From Trichocoleus sp. FACHB-46 (lineage in GTDB: Bacteria > Cyanobacteriota > Cyanobacteriia > FACHB-46): a stretch of DNA of 64,000 bases. Below the pieces are notes generated by a model. The model was given only the letters and a program-made list of their open reading frames with translations, ran no database searches and was not told where the DNA came from. Where the stretch lies: positions 248,001-312,000 of the forward strand of contig NZ_JACJOD010000031.1 in NCBI RefSeq assembly GCF_014695385.1, written 5' to 3'. Below, piece after piece: positions 61,944 through 64,000 of this stretch. The position numbers and the translations under genes are program-made. The stretch's first letter is position 1. Each line of letters begins with the position of its first letter.

Positions 61944-63374
61944 ATGAACTCAGCGTGGCAACAGCTTACTCTCGCCAATTTGTCCCTGGCGCAGTGGCGG
62001 GGTGGAAGCTATTTATATCGACTGGTCGGCCCATTACAAGCATGGCGGCAAAGTAGTTGGCTGATGCAATGGTCGGAACCCATTGGAGCCTTACTGCTGA
62101 GTTTTGTCTTTGGCCTCGCTCCGTTCGTCTCTAATGGCTTGATCGGCATGCTGCTGGCTGCCTGTCTGGGCTATTGGGCACTCCTGACAATTTCAGACTC
62201 AGCTGAGTCAAAATTTAGCACCCCCATTCACTTATTAGTCTTGTTGTACTGGGGTGTTTCGACAGTTGCAACGGCTCTATCTCCGGTGAAGCAAGCCGCG
62301 TTGGTGGGTTGGGGCAAGCTAACCCTTTATCTGGTGCTGTTTGCTCTGATGGCCCGTATACTGCGATCGCCTAGACTCCGCTCTTGGGTGATTACGCTCT
62401 ACTTACACGTATCGTTGATTGTCAGTGTGTACGGCTTACAACAGTGGCGTCTAGGCACGACTGCCTTGGCTACTTGGGTTGATCCAGAATCACCCCTGGC
62501 TAAGACAACGCGGGTATATAGCTATCTAGGCAATCCCAACTTGCTAGCAGGATATTTAGTTCCAGCAGTCGCTTTTAGTTTGGCAGCTTGCTTTGCTTGG
62601 CGACGATGGCCCGCGAAGGCTTTGGCCGCGACCATGACTTTAGTCAACACGAGCTGCTTGATGTTGACCTTTAGTCGGGGTGGCTGGATTGGAGTCGTGG
62701 CCGCTGGCTTTGTCTTGTTGATGCTCTTAACCCATTGGTTGAGTACACGGCTACCTCGCTTCTGGCAAACTTGGCTGCTACCCATGGTTTTGGGGGGAGT
62801 CACAGGCTTTCTAGTGCTGGCTGTGCTGTTGGTGGAGCCATTGCGCGATCGCGTGGCTAGTATCTTTGCAGGTAGGGGAGACAGTAGCAATAATTTTCGG
62901 ATCAACGTGTGGGCTGGGGTGATTCGGCTGATCCAAGATGATCCAGATAATCGTTTGTTGCCTAACTACATCTTGGGAGTGGGTCCAGGCAATACCGTCT
63001 TTAACAAAATCTATCCCACCTACATGGTGTCGCCCCGCTACAGTGCCTTGAGCGCTTACTCGATTCTCCTGGAAATCATAGTAGAGACGGGGCTTATTGG
63101 CCTAACCTGTTTTGCTTGGTTGTTATTAACTACGTTTACTCAAGGATGGCTGCAACTGCAACGTCTACGCAACATAGGCAGCCGAGAGGGCTTTTGGCTA
63201 ATGGCTGCGATCGCCAGCCTTGTCGGTATGTTGGTGCATGGCCTTGTCGATACGGTTTGGTATCGGCCTCAAATCAGTACGCTTTGGTGGCTGATGATCG
63301 CGATTATTGCTAGTTACTATGTACCTCAACCCTTGGCAGACAAAAACTCATCTGCTGAGTTACCCCAAACCTAA
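61944..63374 (+). CDS. ictB: IctB, O-antigen ligase-family membrane protein
   Basis: This is a 476-residue membrane protein with about ten segments, of the IctB/O-antigen ligase group. Landmarks are GYWALLTISD, WGVSTVATALSPVKQAALVGWGKLTLYL, YSYLGNPNLLAGYLVPAVAFSL, LTFSRGGWIGVVAAG, NFRINVWAGVI, GVGPGNTVFNKIYPTYMV and GLVDTVWYRPQ. IctB was first described in a mutant affected in inorganic-carbon accumulation, but the true role is debated because of the ligase similarity. ATG 61944 is taken over the TTG at 61923. It ends next to the hairpin before smpB. Confidence 0.9.
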   Translation: MNSAWQQLTLANLSLAQWRGGSYLYRLVGPLQAWRQSSWLMQWSEPIGALLLSFVFGLAPFVSNGLIGMLLAACLGYWALLTISDSAESKFSTPIHLLVLLYWGVSTVATALSPVKQAALVGWGKLTLYLVLFALMARILRSPRLRSWVITLYLHVSLIVSVYGLQQWRLGTTALATWVDPESPLAKTTRVYSYLGNPNLLAGYLVPAVAFSLAACFAWRRWPAKALAATMTLVNTSCLMLTFSRGGWIGVVAAGFVLLMLLTHWLSTRLPRFWQTWLLPMVLGGVTGFLVLAVLLVEPLRDRVASIFAGRGDSSNNFRINVWAGVIRLIQDDPDNRLLPNYILGVGPGNTVFNKIYPTYMVSPRYSALSAYSILLEIIVETGLIGLTCFAWLLLTTFTQGWLQLQRLRNIGSREGFWLMAAIASLVGMLVHGLVDTVWYRPQISTLWWLMIAIIASYYVPQPLADKNSSAELPQT

Positions 63375-63385
63375 TCTGACTGTAG

Positions 63386-63405
63386 GGGCGAACGGCTGTT
63401 CGCCC
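63386..63405. repeat. GC-rich hairpin between ictB and smpB
   Basis: GGGCGAAC, a 4-base loop GGCT and GTTCGCCC form a perfect 8-bp stem between converging genes. Hairpins starting TAGGGGCGAAC recur in cyanobacterial genomes as dispersed repeats; here it may also serve as a shared terminator. The other hairpin of this style is at 8763-8781. Confidence 0.65.
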
Positions 63406-63448
63406 TTGTTGGCTTTGTGAAACAAACCGTTGCGAAATAGTAAGGGCT

Positions 63449-63913
63449 TTAGCGCTTCATTGCTCGTTCCATGTCTCGCTTGTCGTCTCGGCGCTTGAGA
63501 TCTTCCCGCTTGTCGTGCAACTTCTTGCCTTTCACGAGGGCCAAATCAACTTTGACCCAACCCCGCTTCATATACATTTTTAGCGGCACTAAAGTTAATC
63601 CTTGCTGCTCTACCTTGCCAATCAGCTTGCGAATTTCTTCGCGATGCATCAGTAGCTTGCGGGTGCGGCGAGGGTCGTGGTTAAACGCTTGGTTAGTGGT
63701 TTCATGAGGAGAGATATGGACATTGAGCAACACCACTTCTCCATCTCGCACCAAAGCAAATCCATCTCGCAAGTTGACTTGTCCGGCTCGAATAGATTTG
63801 ACTTCGGTTCCCCTTAGCTCAATCCCTGTTTCATAGGTTTCAAGAATCTCGTACTGAAACCGAGCTTGACGGTTATCACTAACGATTTTGTAGCCTGTAC
63901 TATCCTTACTCAT
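63449..63913 (-). CDS. smpB: SsrA-binding protein SmpB
   Basis: This is a 154-residue partner of tmRNA in rescuing stalled ribosomes. The OB-fold core has [33 protein letters not shown], then [33 protein letters not shown], and the basic tail ends [26 protein letters not shown], which inserts into the ribosomal decoding site. Length and motifs are complete. tmRNA itself is not in the window. The gene converges on ictB. Confidence 0.97.
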   Translation of the reverse strand: MSKDSTGYKIVSDNRQARFQYEILETYETGIELRGTEVKSIRAGQVNLRDGFALVRDGEVVLLNVHISPHETTNQAFNHDPRRTRKLLMHREEIRKLIGKVEQQGLTLVPLKMYMKRGWVKVDLALVKGKKLHDKREDLKRRDDKRDMERAMKR

Positions 63914-64000
63914 AATTTACGCTTCAATAAAAAATAAAACTTTGTGACTGCCAGCAATTAATTTAACTACAGCTTATTCAACTACAACTCGCCACTCGTA

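Noticed and set aside
1-64000. Prophage, insertion sequence or tRNA-associated island
   Set aside because: No transposase, integrase, phage structural gene, tRNA or attachment repeats seen on either strand; HIP1 density looks even across the window.

Overview
The window is chromosomal DNA from a cyanobacterium. Four things support this. The octamer GCGATCGC (HIP1) recurs throughout. NDH-1 subunits D1 and F1 are present. There are cyanobacteria-specific genes: rbcR, ictB, gun4, a CURT1/CAAD thylakoid-curvature protein, a PsbP-like lipoprotein and a photosystem II assembly-type (pap-like) cluster. Multidomain PAS/GAF kinases and 4-Cys Ser/Thr kinases are also present. The gene style suggests a filamentous, Leptolyngbya-like lineage, but the sequence alone does not fix the genus. 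I saw no rRNA, tRNA, CRISPR array, prophage or insertion sequence.

Layout. 1-1430: end of a CUT1-type sugar ABC permease and its ATPase. 1450-7000: accessory stretch with a methyltransferase, two small conserved proteins, an XRE regulator behind repeated palindromes, an NB-ARC/TPR STAND protein split by an in-frame TGA, and a Uma2 nuclease-fold protein. 7000-10900: ndhF1-ndhD1 with a terminator. 11257-12371: NnrU protein plus CGLC thioredoxin. 12478-19309: eight leftward genes resembling the Synechocystis slr0144-slr0152 (pap) region: roadblock-like protein, 2Fe-2S ferredoxin, two phycobiliprotein-like globins without the usual chromophore cysteine, two V4R proteins, a small NWE-motif protein and a Ser/Thr kinase. 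rbcR lies divergently and leads into a rightward set made of a membrane Ser/Thr kinase and two membrane-anchored solute-binding proteins. 25-30 kb: a histidine kinase with a two-cysteine GAF domain, a Crp/Fnr regulator and an ArgRS-like DALR protein. 30-40 kb: HAD phosphatase, chromate transporter, CDF transporter, polA, a solute-binding protein with its Cache histidine kinase, and cobS. 41-46 kb: small conserved genes, a probable pseudogene, curT, pgi, a toxin-antitoxin-like pair and ispF. 46-52.8 kb: two tandem peptide-binding lipoproteins, larB, a Cys-tailed YidD, a PsbP-like protein and maf. 53-64 kb: a Ser/Thr kinase, a low-complexity anchored protein, icd, a response regulator, a heptose-type nucleotidyltransferase, gun4, a degenerate histidine kinase, ictB and smpB.

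Most of the window is housekeeping or photosynthesis-related, with a strong signalling component: three Ser/Thr kinases, three histidine-kinase-like proteins, one response regulator, and LysR, Crp and XRE regulators. The least ordinary parts are: the split STAND protein, whose upstream partner ends in an Asn/Phe/Gly-rich tail; the kinase plus two anchored binding proteins; the V4R/bilin-less globin cluster; the GAF domain with cysteines at both cyanobacteriochrome positions; and the histidine kinase whose phosphoacceptor His is Gln. All function calls were read by eye from motifs and remembered family sequences; no database search was run.
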